A DNA stretch of 64,000 nt. Source: Bog-756 sp963830165 (lineage in GTDB: Bacteria; Actinomycetota; Acidimicrobiia; Acidimicrobiales; RAAP-2). This document shows positions 7,947 through 17,277 of this stretch, piece after piece; within the stretch, counting starts at the first letter, position 1; the number at the start of each line of letters is the position of its first letter. The notes under the pieces were generated by a model. That model made no database searches. It worked only from the letters and a program-made list of their open reading frames with translations, and was not told the origin of the DNA. Both the position numbers and the translations under genes were made by a program. Where the stretch lies: positions 124,001 through 188,000 of the forward strand of contig CAWHKZ010000006.1 of NCBI GenBank assembly GCA_963830165.1, written 5' to 3'.

Positions 7947-9175
7947 CTAGCGCCCCGGCCGGGCGGCGACCACCTCGACCAGCCGATCCAGCTCGGTGTC
8001 GGTGTTGTAGTAGTGCGGCGACGCCCGGACCACCCCCTCCGGACGCCCCCCGCCGAGGTCGAGCCGGGCCGCCGGTCGGTCGGTGACCGACACGTTGACG
8101 CCGGCCGCCCGGGCCGCGTCGGCGACGTCGACGGTGGACCGACCGGCGACGGTGAAGGTCACGATCCCGCAGCGACGCCGCCCGCCGTCGTGGACCTCCA
8201 CCCCGTCGACCGAGGCCAGGCGGGACCGCAGCTCTTCGGCCAGGGCACCGACCCGCTCGGCCACGGCGTCGATCCCGAGGGCCAGGGCGTGGTCGATCGC
8301 CGTGCCGAGTCCGAGCCGGACGGCCACCGGCGTCTCGAAGACCACGAAGCGCTGGGCCCCCTCCTCGAGCCGGTAGTGGTCGTCGGCGTCCCATCTGGCC
8401 GAACGCCCGTCGATCCCGATCGGGCGGACGTGGTCGGCGAAGCCGGCCCGCACGTAGACGAGCCCCGTCCCCCGGGGGCCGCGCAGCCACTTGCGACCGG
8501 TGGCGGTCAGGACGTCGCAGCCGATGGCCCGACGTCGACGGGGAGCTGGCCCACGCTCTGGCAGGCGTCGACGAAGACGACGGCGCCGGCCTCGCGGCAG
8601 AGGCGGGCGGCCTCGGCCACCGGGTTGACCAGGCCCCGGTGGGTGCCGACGTGGGTGAGGCTGGCCAGTGCCACGTCGCCCCCGGCGAGAGCGTCGGCCA
8701 GGGCGTCGAGGTCGAGGGTCCCGTCGGCGGCGGCGGGCACCGCCTCGATGGTCGTCCCGGCCACGTCCGAGACCTGGACCAGGCCCATGTAGTGGCTGTC
8801 GTAGGCGATGCGGTCGACCAGGATGCGGCGACCCCGCTCGAGGCCGCCGCCCAGCGGAGGCCCCACAGGCCCTTGGTCCACCCCTCGGTGTCCGAGCCGG
8901 TCACCGCGACCTCGCCCGGGTCGCACCCGAGGAGGGTGGCGGCCGATGCCCGCACCGCGGCCACCCGCCCGCCGACGGCGGCCTCGGCCTCGTAGCTCGC
9001 CGATCTCGGCCTCGTACCGGAGGTGCTCGCCGATGGTGGCCAGCGTGGCCGAGGTCGCCAGCCCGGCGCCTGCGTTGTTGAGGTGGGCGACCCGGGCTGC
9101 CGGGGGTGGCGGCCCGTTCGGCGTCGACGTCGATGGGGCCGGCCGCAGTGGGCGAATCTACCGGCCATCGACCCC
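7947..9175 (-). pseudogene. Class V aminotransferase (cysteine desulfurase-like), broken by several frameshifts
   Basis: Read across frames, this is a PLP-dependent class V aminotransferase: an N-terminal LNNAG-type motif near 9085, GCDPGEVAVTGSDTEGWTK near 8920, a VDACQSVGQLPVDV segment with the cofactor Asp near 8550, the lysine-bearing TATGRKW near 8500, and a continuous C-terminal 168 residues (7947-8453). At least four frame changes are needed, near 9100, 8998, 8850 and 8525. All the motifs flanking the breaks are intact, and the neighbouring genes are broken in the same way, so base-call or assembly error is more likely than real decay. The start codon cannot be fixed. The substrate is unknown. 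Confidence 0.7.
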
Positions 9176-9247
9176 GCCACGTCCCGGGTGACCGGTGGGG
9201 TGTCCGGGCCCCCGTCCGGGAAGTGCCGTGCCGCCGCGACCGGTCAC

Positions 9248-9260
9248 TAGGGTCGGGGCC
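9248..9260 (+). promoter_or_regulatory. Putative leaderless promoter of the PPOX-family gene
   Basis: TAGGGT at 9248-9253 followed by a 7-base spacer to the ATG at 9261, with no clear Shine-Dalgarno sequence. Confidence 0.4.
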
Positions 9261-9907
9261 ATGGATGGCACGCACGGGGACGCCCAGCCGGTCGTCGAGC
9301 CGGACCGGAACGGCCTCGACGAGCACACCGTCGACCGAGACCCGTTCGTGGAGTTCGGCCGCTGGTACGACCGGGCGTCACTGGTGGTCGCCGCTCCCGA
9401 GGCGATGGCCCTGGCCACCGCGGACGCCGGCGGCCGCCCGACGGCCCGGATGGTGCTGCTCAAGGCGTGGGACGCCGACGGCTTCGTCTTCTACACGAAC
9501 TACGACGGGCGGCAAGAGCCACGACCTGGCCGTCAATCCCGAAGCCGCCCTGCTCTTCTACTGGGAGCCGCTCGGCCGCCAGGTCCGCATCGAGGGCTCC
9601 GCCACCCGGACGACCGGCGCCGAGTCGGACGCGTACTTCGCCACCCGCGACGTGGCCAGCCAGGTCGGCGCCTACGCCTCCCACCAGAGCCGCCCGATCG
9701 GCGAGCCGGCGGGAGCTCGACACCGCCGTGGAGCTGTGGACCGACCGGTTCGCCGGTCGTGCCGTCCCCCGCCCGGAGTGGTGGGGAGGGTGGCGGGTCG
9801 TGCCTCGGGCCTTCGAGTTCTGGCAGCAGGGTCACCACCGCCTCCACGACCGGGTCCGCTACGAGCCCGGGGGAGCGGGCTGGAGGATCGAGCGCCTGCA
9901 GCCCTGA
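9261..9907 (+). CDS. pdxH: Pyridoxamine 5'-phosphate oxidase (PdxH), with two frameshifts
   Basis: The three frame segments together give a ~214-residue PdxH, the FMN enzyme that oxidises pyridoxamine or pyridoxine phosphate to pyridoxal phosphate. Visible family features are RMVLLKAWDADGFVFYTNYD, then LAVNPEAALLFYWEPLGRQVRIEG (FMN contacts), YASHQSR, and the C-terminal PRPEWWGGWRV and HDRVRYEP. Single extra bases near 9511 and 9706 move the frame twice, while the sequence resumes in perfect register with the family on both sides, which points to sequence errors. It would supply cofactor for the PLP enzymes nearby, though PdxH is a housekeeping gene and the proximity may mean nothing. Confidence 0.75.
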
Positions 9908-9950
9908 CCGGGCGTCGCGCCGCCGCCTGACCGGGCATCGCGGCGGGCGG

Positions 9951-9963
9951 TATGGTTCGTGTC
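9951..9963 (+). promoter_or_regulatory. Putative leaderless promoter of the acyl-CoA dehydrogenase gene
   Basis: TATGGT at 9951-9956 is seven bases from the ATG at 9964, without a Shine-Dalgarno sequence. Confidence 0.4.
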
Positions 9964-11167
9964 ATGGCAGATGACACGACGCTCGTCGAGGAGCGCACGA
10001 CGCAGCTGCTGGACGAGCTCGACCCGACGTCGGTGACCGTCGAGGAGTTCCGGGGCCGCCAGTTCGACCTGGGGCTGGCCTGGATCTCCTTCCCCGAGGG
10101 CCTCGGCGGCCTCGGACTCCCGCCGAACCTGCAGCGGCATCGTCGACCGGCGGCTGGCCGAGGCGGGGGCCACGCCCGGCCGGCGCCCGCGAGTTCTTCG
10201 GGCTCGACCATGGCCGGCCCGACCGTGGTGACCCACGGTTCCGACGAGCTGCGCGCACCGCCTGCTGCGCCGGACCTTCACCGGCGAGGAGGCCTGGTGC
10301 CAGCTGTTCAGCGAGCCCGGCTCCGGCTCCGACCTGGCCAGCCTGGCCACCCGGGCCGTCCGCGACGGCGACGAGTGGGTCATCACCGGCCAGAAGGTCT
10401 GGAACACCCTGGCCCACATCGCCGACCGGGGCATGCTGGTGGCCCGCACCGACCCCGATGCTCCCCAAGCACAAGGGCCTCACCTACTTCGCCCTCGACA
10501 TGCACGCGCCCGGGCGTCGAGGTCCGGCCGCTGCGGCAGATGACCGGGGAGGCCGAGTTCAACGAGGTCTACATGACCGAGGTCCGGGTGCCCGACGCCG
10601 ACCGGATCGGCGACGTCGGCGAGGGCTGGCGGGTGGCCATGACCACCCTGTCCAACGAGCGGACCACCATCGGCGGCGGCGGCGGCGCCCCGCCGCGAGG
10701 GTCGGGGTCGATCGCCGAGGCCGTGCGGATCTTCCAGGGCGAGGCGCCCGACGCACCGCCGTCGAGCGGGACCGCCTGATGCAGCTGTGGGTCGAGGTCG
10801 AGGTCCTCCGGCTCACCAACATGCGGGCCGTCGCAGAACCGCAAGGCCGGCAACCCCGGTCCCGAGGGGTCGATCGCCAAGCTCATGTTCGCCGAGGTCA
10901 ACCAGCGGATCTTCGAGCTGTGCGTCGACCTGCTGGGTGCCGACGCCCTCGTCGGCTACGACTACACCATGCGCCGGTCCGAGGGCCTCGGGCTGGTCGG
11001 CCCGCCCGGCACGTCGCGCAAGTATCTTCCTGCGGTCGCGGGCCAACTCGATCGAGGGCGGCACGTCCGAGATCCAGCGCAACATCCTGGGCGAGCGCAT
11101 CCTCGGCCTGCCCGGCGACGTCCGGGTCGACAAGGAGCTGCCCTGGGCCCAGGTCCCGCGCAGTTGA
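9964..11167 (+). pseudogene. Acyl-CoA dehydrogenase, broken by about nine frameshifts
   Basis: Stitched across frames this is a ~400-residue acyl-CoA dehydrogenase, the FAD enzyme that introduces the alpha-beta double bond in acyl-CoAs. It shows LAWISFPEGLGGLG, the FAD/substrate motif WCQLFSEPGSGSDLASL, WVITGQKVWNTLAH, KHKGLTYFALDMHAPGVEVRPL, EVRVPDADRIGDVGEGW and the C-terminal NSIEGGTSEIQRNILGER. Frame changes fall near 10134, 10178, 10208, 10253, 10460, 10511, 10745, 10830 and 11026, nearly all explained by one extra base. Such density with no loss of conserved residues argues for error in the sequence. It precedes the thioesterase gene, a sensible partner in fatty-acyl turnover. Confidence 0.75.
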
Positions 11168-11195
11168 GCCGCCGCCGCGCCGGCGGGCCCGGACG

Positions 11196-12020
11196 ATGAC
11201 CGACGCACCGGCACTTCCTCGGGATGGAGGAGCGGGGCGACCCGCTCCACTGGCGCCTCGAGGTCGGTGCCCGAGCTCTGACCACCCCGGCCGCTTCCTC
11301 TTCGGCGGGCTGCGGCCTCGGCGCCGCGCTGGTCGCCCTGGAGGCGGCCTCGGGCCGGCCCACCGTGTGGTCCACCTGCCCAGTACCTCTCGTTCGCGCC
11401 GACCGGCTCGGTCCTCGACCTGACCGTCACCCTGGCCGCCGAGGGCAACCGGGTCACCCAGGCCCGGGCGGTGGGCCGGCACGGGGGAGACCGAGATCCT
11501 CACCGTCAACGCCGCCCTCGGGATGCCGGCCGACGTGGACGCCGACGGGGTGTGGGAGTGCCCGCCCCAGGTGCCGCCGCCCGACGAGTGCCCGCCGCGT
11601 CGGCTGCCGTCGATGTTCTCGACCTCGATCTTCGACCAGATCGACGTCCGCCTGGCCAAGGGCCGGAGCTTCGAGGAGCTGAGCTCGGGCCCGCCGACGG
11701 CGGGCGAGCCCACGAGCGCGCTGTGGGCGCGGGTGCCGGGGCACCTCGAGCCCTCGGCGGCCACGCTCGCCATCCTCGGCGACTACGTGACCGGCGGTGT
11801 GTCGCAGCCCCTGGGGCGACGCACGATGTCGCGCAGCCTCGACAACACGTTGCGGGTGGTGCGCCTCGAGCCGACGGAGTGGGTGCTGTGCGACATCCGG
11901 ATCCAGGCCCTGGCCGGCGGGTTCGGCCAGGGCATGGCGTTCCTGTGGTCGGAGTCGGGCACGCTGCTGGCGACGGCGAGCCAGTCGATGAGCATCCGGC
12001 TCGCCCCGCCCGCCTCCTGA
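11196..12020 (+). pseudogene. Acyl-CoA thioesterase (double hotdog, TesB-like), broken by frameshifts
   Basis: Reading MTDAP then HFLGMEERGDPLHWRLEV in the next frame, then GRFLFGG and CGLGAALVALEAASGRPTVWSTC, QYLSFAPTGSVLDLTVTL and finally an unbroken 165-residue C-terminal part (11523-12020) gives a two-hotdog thioesterase of about 270 residues. The conserved GRFLFGG-CGLG and the Q-Y-L helix start are family landmarks. Breaks lie near 11209, 11285, 11309, 11381 and 11478. The enzyme would release free acids from acyl-CoAs, in line with the acyl-CoA dehydrogenase just upstream. A hairpin terminator follows at 12048. Confidence 0.65.
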
Positions 12021-12047
12021 CCACCCCCGGCGCCGACCCGGGGCCGG

Positions 12048-12073
12048 CGTCGGGGACGAGGCCGTCCCCGACG
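12048..12073 (+). terminator. Hairpin terminator after the thioesterase gene
   Basis: A perfect 10-bp inverted repeat with arms 12048-12057 and 12064-12073 (core GTCGGGGAC and GTCCCCGAC) around a 6-base loop, 28 bases after the stop codon. There is no T-run, as is common in high-GC actinobacteria. Confidence 0.55.
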
Positions 12074-12112
12074 GGCAGGGCGGTGCCGTCGGGCAGTCGC
12101 CGGTCGGTCCCC

Positions 12113-12118
12113 TAATGT
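12113..12118 (+). promoter_or_regulatory. Putative -10 box of the F420 oxidoreductase gene
   Basis: TAATGT at 12113-12118 is 41 bases before the ATG. Here the leader contains a Shine-Dalgarno AGGGGA at 12149-12154, unlike the leaderless genes elsewhere in the window. Confidence 0.4.
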
Positions 12119-12159
12119 CGGTTGGGCACGTTCCGTAGCCGAATCGACAGGGGACCACG

Positions 12160-13209
12160 ATGAAGATCAGCACGATGCTCAGCTACGCCGGAGGCTTCCG
12201 CAAGGCCGCCGCCCAGGTGGCGGAGATGGAGAAGGCCGGCCTGGACCTGGTGTGGGTGGCCGAGGCCTACGGCATCGACAGTCCGAGTCAGATGGGCTAC
12301 CTGGCCGCCCTGACCGAGACGGTGGAGATCGGCTCGGCCATCCTGCCCATCTTCACCCGGACCCCCACGCTCATCGCCATGACGGCGGCCGGCATCGACG
12401 CCCTCTCCGAGGGCCGTTTCCACCTGGGGCTGGGCTCGTCGGGTCCCCAGGTGATCGAGGGCTGGCACGGCGTGCCCTTCGACGCCCCGCTCGGTCGGAC
12501 ACGCGAGATCGTCGACGTCTGCCGCCAGGTCTGGGCTCGCGAGGCGCCGCTCGAGCACCACGGCCGCTACTACGACATGCCCCTGCCCGAGGGCGAGGGC
12601 ACCGGCCTGGGCAAGGCGCTCAAGATCATCGGACGCCCGGTGCGGCCCCGGATCCCCATCTGGGTGGCCTCGCTGGGCCACAAGAACGTGGCCCTGACCG
12701 CCGAGCTCGCCGACGGCTGGATCCCCATGCTCTACGTGCCCGAGAAGGCCCGCGACGTCTGGGGCGACTCGCTCGACGCCGGCCGGGCCAGGCGCGACCC
12801 GTCGCTCGACCCGCTCCAGATCACCGTGGGCGGCATGGTGGCCATCGGCGAGGGGGACGACGTGACGGCCCTCCGCGAGATGGCCAGACCGATGGTGGCC
12901 CTCTACGTGGGCGGCATGGGGGCCAAGGGCCGCAACTTCTACAACGACGTCGTCCGGCGCTACGGCTACGAGGAGGAGGCGGAGAAGATCCAGGACCTCT
13001 ACCTCGAGGGGAAGAAGGCGGAGGCCGAGGCGCTCGTGCCGGACGAACTGCTCGAGTCGACCTCGTTGTGCGGCCCCGAGAGCTACGTGGCCGAGCGGAT
13101 CGCCGCCTTCAAGGCCGCGGGGGTCAGTCACCTGCAGGTGGTGCCGGTGCCGACCGGCGATCAGACCCCGGTGGACATCATCGCCAAGGTCAAGGAGCTG
13201 GCCGGGTAG
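12160..13209 (+). CDS. LLM class F420-dependent oxidoreductase
   Basis: A 349-residue TIM-barrel protein of the luciferase-like monooxygenase family in its F420-dependent branch. Typical features are the N-terminal strand MKISTMLSYAGGF, WVAEAYGIDSPSQMGYLAALTETVEIGSAILPIFTRTP, SEGRFHLGLGSSGPQVIEGWHG, RIPIWVASLGHKNVALTAELADGW, and the C-terminal CGPESYVAERIAAFKAAGVSHLQV. The family transfers hydride between coenzyme F420 and substrates such as alcohols, sugar phosphates or mycobacterial lipids. The length and motif order are normal. The substrate cannot be predicted. Its 3' end overlaps the convergent hypothetical gene by 20 bases. Confidence 0.88.
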   Translation: MKISTMLSYAGGFRKAAAQVAEMEKAGLDLVWVAEAYGIDSPSQMGYLAALTETVEIGSAILPIFTRTPTLIAMTAAGIDALSEGRFHLGLGSSGPQVIEGWHGVPFDAPLGRTREIVDVCRQVWAREAPLEHHGRYYDMPLPEGEGTGLGKALKIIGRPVRPRIPIWVASLGHKNVALTAELADGWIPMLYVPEKARDVWGDSLDAGRARRDPSLDPLQITVGGMVAIGEGDDVTALREMARPMVALYVGGMGAKGRNFYNDVVRRYGYEEEAEKIQDLYLEGKKAEAEALVPDELLESTSLCGPESYVAERIAAFKAAGVSHLQVVPVPTGDQTPVDIIAKVKELAG

Positions 13210-13591
13210 GGGTGCCCCCCGTCAGGCCGGGGCGGCCGGCCCGGGCCGGGTCACTCGTCGGAGACGAGCTCCCCCGGGTGTCCTCGGCGGTGTCGAGGGC
13301 GAGCAGATCGTCGAGCTGCTGGGCCATCTGCTCGATCTCCCCCGCCTCGTAGTAGCTGCGGTTGAGCGTCAGCGTGAGCTGGTCCTGCACGAGGGCCAGG
13401 GCGTCCTCGGCCGCCGTGGCGGCGTCGTACACCGAGAAGAGGCGGGCCTGCATGGCCTGGGCCGACACGTACCGGGTACCCCGGTCGGCGGCCTCGACGG
13501 GGAGCGCGCGCAGTGCGTCGCCCGGGGTCGCGGGGGCCGACGAGGCGGTCGTCTCGGCCGTCTGGGCTGCAAGCTCCTGGTCCATGGTCAT
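13190..13591 (-). CDS. Hypothetical alanine-rich helical protein
   Basis: About 133 residues from the ATG at 13591 (or 131 from 13585, which is better spaced from the AAAGG upstream). The core, residues ~30-105, is helical with a run GTRYVSAQAMQARLFSVYDAATAAEDALALVQDQL and then SYYEAGEIEQMAQQLDDLLALDTAED. The last ~25 residues are low-complexity Pro, Gly and Arg. If one base near 13275 is extra, the protein would instead end soon after in GELVSDE at 13251, a more natural C-terminus that also avoids the overlap with the convergent gene. I recognise no family. Confidence 0.5.
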   Translation of the reverse strand: MTMDQELAAQTAETTASSAPATPGDALRALPVEAADRGTRYVSAQAMQARLFSVYDAATAAEDALALVQDQLTLTLNRSYYEAGEIEQMAQQLDDLLALDTAEDTRGSSSPTSDPARAGRPGLTGGTPTRPAP

Positions 13592-13778
13592 CTGCCTTTC
13601 GTGGTCTCGTCCACGCCACCACTGTGGTGTCCTCCCATTCAACACCCCGGGAGCGACACTTCATCCGCACGCCGGCCAGAGTTCACCGAGTTGCAACCGT
13701 CGCGGCGGCCGGCGGTGGCGGCGGTCGTGGGCGGGCCCACCTCCCGCGGCGGTGGGAGGATCGGGCGGTGGTGACCCG

Positions 13779-15222
13779 GTGACCAGCTTCGACGCCGTGG
13801 TGGTGGGCTCCGGCCCCAACGGGCTGGCGGCGGCGGTGACACTGGCCCGGGCCGGACTGGCCGTGCACGTCGTCGAGGGATCCGACGTCCCCGGCGGTGG
13901 CTGCCGGACCGCCGAGCGGACCCTTCCGGGGTTCCGCCACGACATCTGCTCCGCGGCCCACCCGCTGCTCGCCCTCTCGCCGTTCTTCGCCGATCCGGCC
14001 TTCGACGGGCTGCGGTCCGAGCTGAAGCGTCCCGAGGTCGCCTTCGCCCATCCGCTCGACGACGGTTCCGCTCCCGCCGTGCACCAGTCGCTCGACGCCA
14101 CCGCCGACTCGCTGGGCATCGACGGTGCCGCGTGGCTGCGGCTGCTCGGACCCCTGGTCGAGGGCATCGACGACATCGTGGCCGGCGTGCTGGCCCCGCT
14201 CCGTTCGGTGCCGCGGCACCCGGCGGCGGCGGTCCGCTTCGGGTCGCGACGGCGTCCGCAGCGTCGAGGGGTTGGGCCGCCGCTTCGCCGGGGAGCCCGC
14301 CCGGGCGCTGCTGGCCGGAGCCGGCGCCCATGCCGTGCGGCCCCTCACCGCACCCGTGACAGCCGGGTTCGCGCTCCTGCTGGCCGCCGCGGCCCACGCC
14401 GTGGGTTGGCCGCTGGTGGCCGGCGGCAGCGCCGGGGTGACGGCGGCGCTCCTCGCCGAGCTCGACCGGCTGGGGGCCACGGTGGAGACCGGCCGGTGGG
14501 TGGGACGGCTCGATGAGCTGCCGTCGTCGACCGTGGTCCTCCTCGACGTGGCCCCGGTCGCACTGGCGGCCCTGGCCGGCCCGGCCCTGCCCGACGGGTA
14601 CGGCCGGGCCCTCGGCCGGTTCCGCCACGGGCCCGGCGTGTGCAAGGTGGACTGGGCCCTGGCCGGCCCGGTGCCGTGGACGTCGGAGGCGTGCCGTGCC
14701 GCCGGGACCCTGCACCTCGGGGGCCCGGCGCCCGAGGTCCAGGCGGCCATGGCCGCGGTGTGGGACGGGCACCACCCCGAGCGACCGGTCTGCATCGTCG
14801 TCCAGCCCGGGGTGGTCGACCGGACCCGGGTCGACGGGCCGGGGGAGGTCCTGTGGGCCTACTGCCACGTGCCCGCCGGGTCGGACCGGGACGCCACGGC
14901 CGCCATCGAGGCCCAGGTCGAGCGCTTCGCCCCGGGATTCGGTGACCTCGTCCTCGCCCGGTCGACGGTCACCGCCGCGGGCATGGCCGCCTACGACCCC
15001 AACTACGTGGGCGGCGACATCGGGGGCGGGGCGTCAACCGTGCTCCACACCCTGTCCCGCCCGGTGGTGGCCTGGAACCCGTACCGGGTGCCCGTCGACG
15101 GGGTCTACCTCTGCTCCTCCTCGACCCCGCCCGGGGGCGGGGTGCACGGCATGTGCGGGGTCTACGCCGCCCGCACCGCGCTCCACGACCGGTTCGGAGG
15201 CCCACCGCCCTTCGCCCGGTGA
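13779..15222 (+). CDS. Phytoene-dehydrogenase-like FAD-dependent oxidoreductase, one frameshift
   Basis: A ~480-residue flavoprotein of the NAD(P)/FAD amine-oxidase/carotenoid-desaturase class. The dinucleotide-binding motif VVGSGPNGLAAAVTLARAG is at residues 6-24, followed by VVEGSDVPGGGCRT and the C-terminal FAD motif VPVDGVYLCSSSTPPGGGVHGMCG. One extra base near 14250, after AAAVRFG, moves the second half (GLGRRFAGEPARALLAG onward) to the next frame. The two halves together match family length, so a sequence error is likely. No carotenoid biosynthesis genes are near, and this subfamily includes many proteins of unknown substrate. The GTG start at 13779 is weakly supported; an in-frame GTG lies at 13752. 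Confidence 0.7.
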
Positions 15223-15223
15223 C

Positions 15224-15280
15224 CCCGACCCGCCGGCGGCGCGGCCGGTGACCGCGGCTTGCCGGCGGGGGCGGGTCGGG
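15224..15280 (+). terminator. Long imperfect hairpin after the flavoprotein gene
   Basis: Arms of 11 perfectly paired bases at 15224-15234 and 15270-15280 (CCCGACCCGCC and its complement) enclose a 35-base GC-rich loop that can fold further. It begins just after the stop codon of the preceding gene, so it probably acts as a terminator. Confidence 0.4.
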
Positions 15281-15360
15281 AGGTCCGCCTGCAGGTGCGA
15301 TGATGAGCGGCCGTGGTGCCGTCCCGTTCGGGGCGGACCGGACCCGGGAGGACCGGCAGC

Positions 15361-16431
15361 ATGGAAGGCCCCATCACCGACAGCGCCCGCGAGGCGATGC
15401 TCCTGGCCGCTCTGGGCCGGGTCGAGCCGCGCTCCTTCAAGGAGTCGCTCCAGCTCGTGTCCGACCCCCGGTTCCCGATCGCCAAACCCATCGCCAACGC
15501 ACTGGCGGCCCTGCGCAAGCACCGGGACCCCAAGTCCGTGCTCGGCCGGGCCCAGTACCGGGCCGCCGTGCCCTACGCCGCCGCCGTCTACGCCGAGCCG
15601 TGCCTGGCTGCCGTCATCGAGGTCCTGGGCGACAACGCGGACGACCCCGCCCGCGAGCAGCTCGTCGAGGCCCTCGACGCCGTGTCGGGCGACTACGACG
15701 ACGTCACGGTCACCGTGATGCTGGCCTCGGTGGCCGATGGAGAAATGGCGGCGTCCGACCTCTGCTTCACCCTGCTGGACACCGAGGAGCGGTTCGGCCT
15801 CACCGGCTGGCGCGCCTTCGAGCGCGCCGCACCGGCGCCGGCGCCCCCCCGGGCCGTCGAGCCGAGTGGCACCAGCGAGGAGCAGCGCGAAGCCCGTCGG
15901 TCGAAGAAGCAACGGGACGCCGAGGAGCGTCGACGCAGGGCAGAGGCCGCGGCTCGGGCTGCCCAACAGGTCCGTCAGGCGAAGAAGAGGGAGCGGGCCG
16001 CGGCGTCCGACCGGCCGGACGTGGCGGCCGCGCCGGAGGCGCCGGCGCCGGTCCTCCCCACCCTCGGGCGGCGCCGGGCCGTGCTCACCCCGCTGGAGGA
16101 GGAGGAGTTCGACCGCGACGACCCGTGGTCGGCCGGGGTCGTCCTGGCCTGGGTACCCTTCGACGCCGAGGACCCGGACCATCCGGATCTCGATGGCAAG
16201 GTGCGACCGTGCGTGGTCATCGCCGCGTCGCCGACGCACCTGCTCGTCCGGCCCGGGTACTCGGCGGGCGGTGTGAGGAGCCGGGACTGGAAGTCGCACC
16301 CCGTCCGTCACTGGCGGAGGTCGGGGTTTTCCGAGCCCACATGGATCGACGTCGACGCCGTGCGCGTGAACCGACCCGACACCGGTCCAACGGGGTACCT
16401 CGAACCCGACGATTGGAACGCACTTTGGTGA
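15361..16431 (+). CDS. Helical protein fused to a C-terminal PemK/MazF-like domain
   Basis: A 356-residue protein with three parts. Residues 1-155 are helical and of unknown family. Residues 170-215 are very rich in Arg, Lys, Glu and Ala and probably form a coiled coil or basic linker. Residues ~257-356 (SAGVVLAWVPFDAE, then GKVRPCVVIAAS, then EPTWIDVDAVRVNR) match the beta-barrel pattern of PemK/MazF-like proteins, including the conserved R-P after the first strand. Classical PemK toxins are ~110-residue mRNA interferases with a partner antitoxin; here no antitoxin gene adjoins and the domain is a C-terminal fusion, so a toxin role is unproven. The start follows GGGAGG at 15346-15351. Confidence 0.6.
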   Translation: MEGPITDSAREAMLLAALGRVEPRSFKESLQLVSDPRFPIAKPIANALAALRKHRDPKSVLGRAQYRAAVPYAAAVYAEPCLAAVIEVLGDNADDPAREQLVEALDAVSGDYDDVTVTVMLASVADGEMAASDLCFTLLDTEERFGLTGWRAFERAAPAPAPPRAVEPSGTSEEQREARRSKKQRDAEERRRRAEAAARAAQQVRQAKKRERAAASDRPDVAAAPEAPAPVLPTLGRRRAVLTPLEEEEFDRDDPWSAGVVLAWVPFDAEDPDHPDLDGKVRPCVVIAASPTHLLVRPGYSAGGVRSRDWKSHPVRHWRRSGFSEPTWIDVDAVRVNRPDTGPTGYLEPDDWNALW

Positions 16432-16650
16432 TAGGGGGTGACAGATTTGTGACGGTTTGAGCAGGAAGTTCGCGCGGTCAGTGGTCAGTTAACCACATGT
16501 CCGAACCCGCCCGAAAAGTACATATATCCATGCGAGCAATTCAGATGTGGTTCAGGTACGCTGACGCTCAATCGGGTTAGTTGGGGGCCTCCTTGATGAG
16601 GGGCGAAAGTCTATGGCGGACGACCCAATCGCCGCGAAAGGGAGGCAGAC
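16432..16650 (+). promoter_or_regulatory. AT-richer intergenic region and long leader before the secreted-protein operon
   Basis: About 220 bases without a gene, distinctly less GC-rich than the flanks at 16432-16580. It contains GTGGT/ACCAC arms around TTAA (near 16480) and a TACGCT hexamer near 16557 that could be a -10 box. That would leave a leader of about 85 bases ending in the Shine-Dalgarno AAAGGGAGG just before the ATG at 16651. I could not match the leader to a known riboswitch. Confidence 0.4.
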
Positions 16651-17277
16651 ATGCTACGTACGTTCGTGCTCGGAACGGGGGCGCTGGCCCTCGGTCTGGG
16701 CCTGGCCGGCGGCTCCGGGGCCGGCATCGCCGGGGCGGTGAGGACACCGGCGCAGTTGTCGGGTGCCATCACCTGCACCACGGCCGGGCTCGTCAAATTC
16801 TCGCCCAAGCTCACCAACGGCGGCTCGTCCCCCGAGGTGATCAAGCTCAAGCTCAAGCTGAGCGGCTGCAGCGGCGTGGGTGCCACCGACGGCGGTGTGA
16901 CGCTGTCCGGCGGCCAACTCACCGCCACCACGTCGGGCATGCTCGAAAGCACGTGCGGGGCGGTGATCTTCGGCTCGTCGTTGCCGCCCGCCACCGGGAT
17001 CATCAAGTGGAAGGGCGCCGGTGGCCCGATCGCCGAGTCGGACGTGACCGTCTCCTCGGAGGCGCTGTTCTACAACCCGAGTGCGGACACGCTGCAGGTC
17101 TTCCTCGGGTCGACATCGGTGACGTCGGGTTCGTTCGACGGTGAGAGCCTCACCACCACTACCTTCACGTCGAACAGTGACGCCCAGAAGACCACGAACC
17201 CCTGTGGGACCGCCGGGCTCGGTTCCGTGAAGTTCGGTGCCTCCGGGGGCACCGCGAACGTGGGAGCAGGAGCGTGA
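16651..17277 (+). CDS. Secreted protein of unknown function
   Basis: A 208-residue protein with a signal peptide (MLRTFVLGTGALALGLGLAGGSGAGIAGA, cleavage probably near residue 29). The mature part is rich in Ser, Thr and Gly, looks beta-stranded (KLKLKLSGCSGVG, GGQLTATTSG, VFLGSTSVTSGSF) and has four cysteines, at about 42, 73, 97 and 194, that could form disulfides. It has the look of an extracellular beta-sandwich. I recognise no family. Its TGA overlaps the ATG of the next secreted protein (TGATG), so the two are co-translated and probably act together at the cell surface. Confidence 0.7.
   Translation: MLRTFVLGTGALALGLGLAGGSGAGIAGAVRTPAQLSGAITCTTAGLVKFSPKLTNGGSSPEVIKLKLKLSGCSGVGATDGGVTLSGGQLTATTSGMLESTCGAVIFGSSLPPATGIIKWKGAGGPIAESDVTVSSEALFYNPSADTLQVFLGSTSVTSGSFDGESLTTTTFTSNSDAQKTTNPCGTAGLGSVKFGASGGTANVGAGA

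Noticed and set aside
13752..13781. Alternative upstream GTG start of the phytoene-dehydrogenase-like gene at 13752
   Set aside because: It would add a Gly-rich stretch before the FAD motif that homologues normally lack; neither start has a good ribosome site, so 13779 was kept.
16557..16650. Riboswitch in the leader of the secreted-protein operon
   Set aside because: The leader can fold, but I could not match it to the cores of c-di-GMP, c-di-AMP or other common riboswitches, so it is reported only as a leader.
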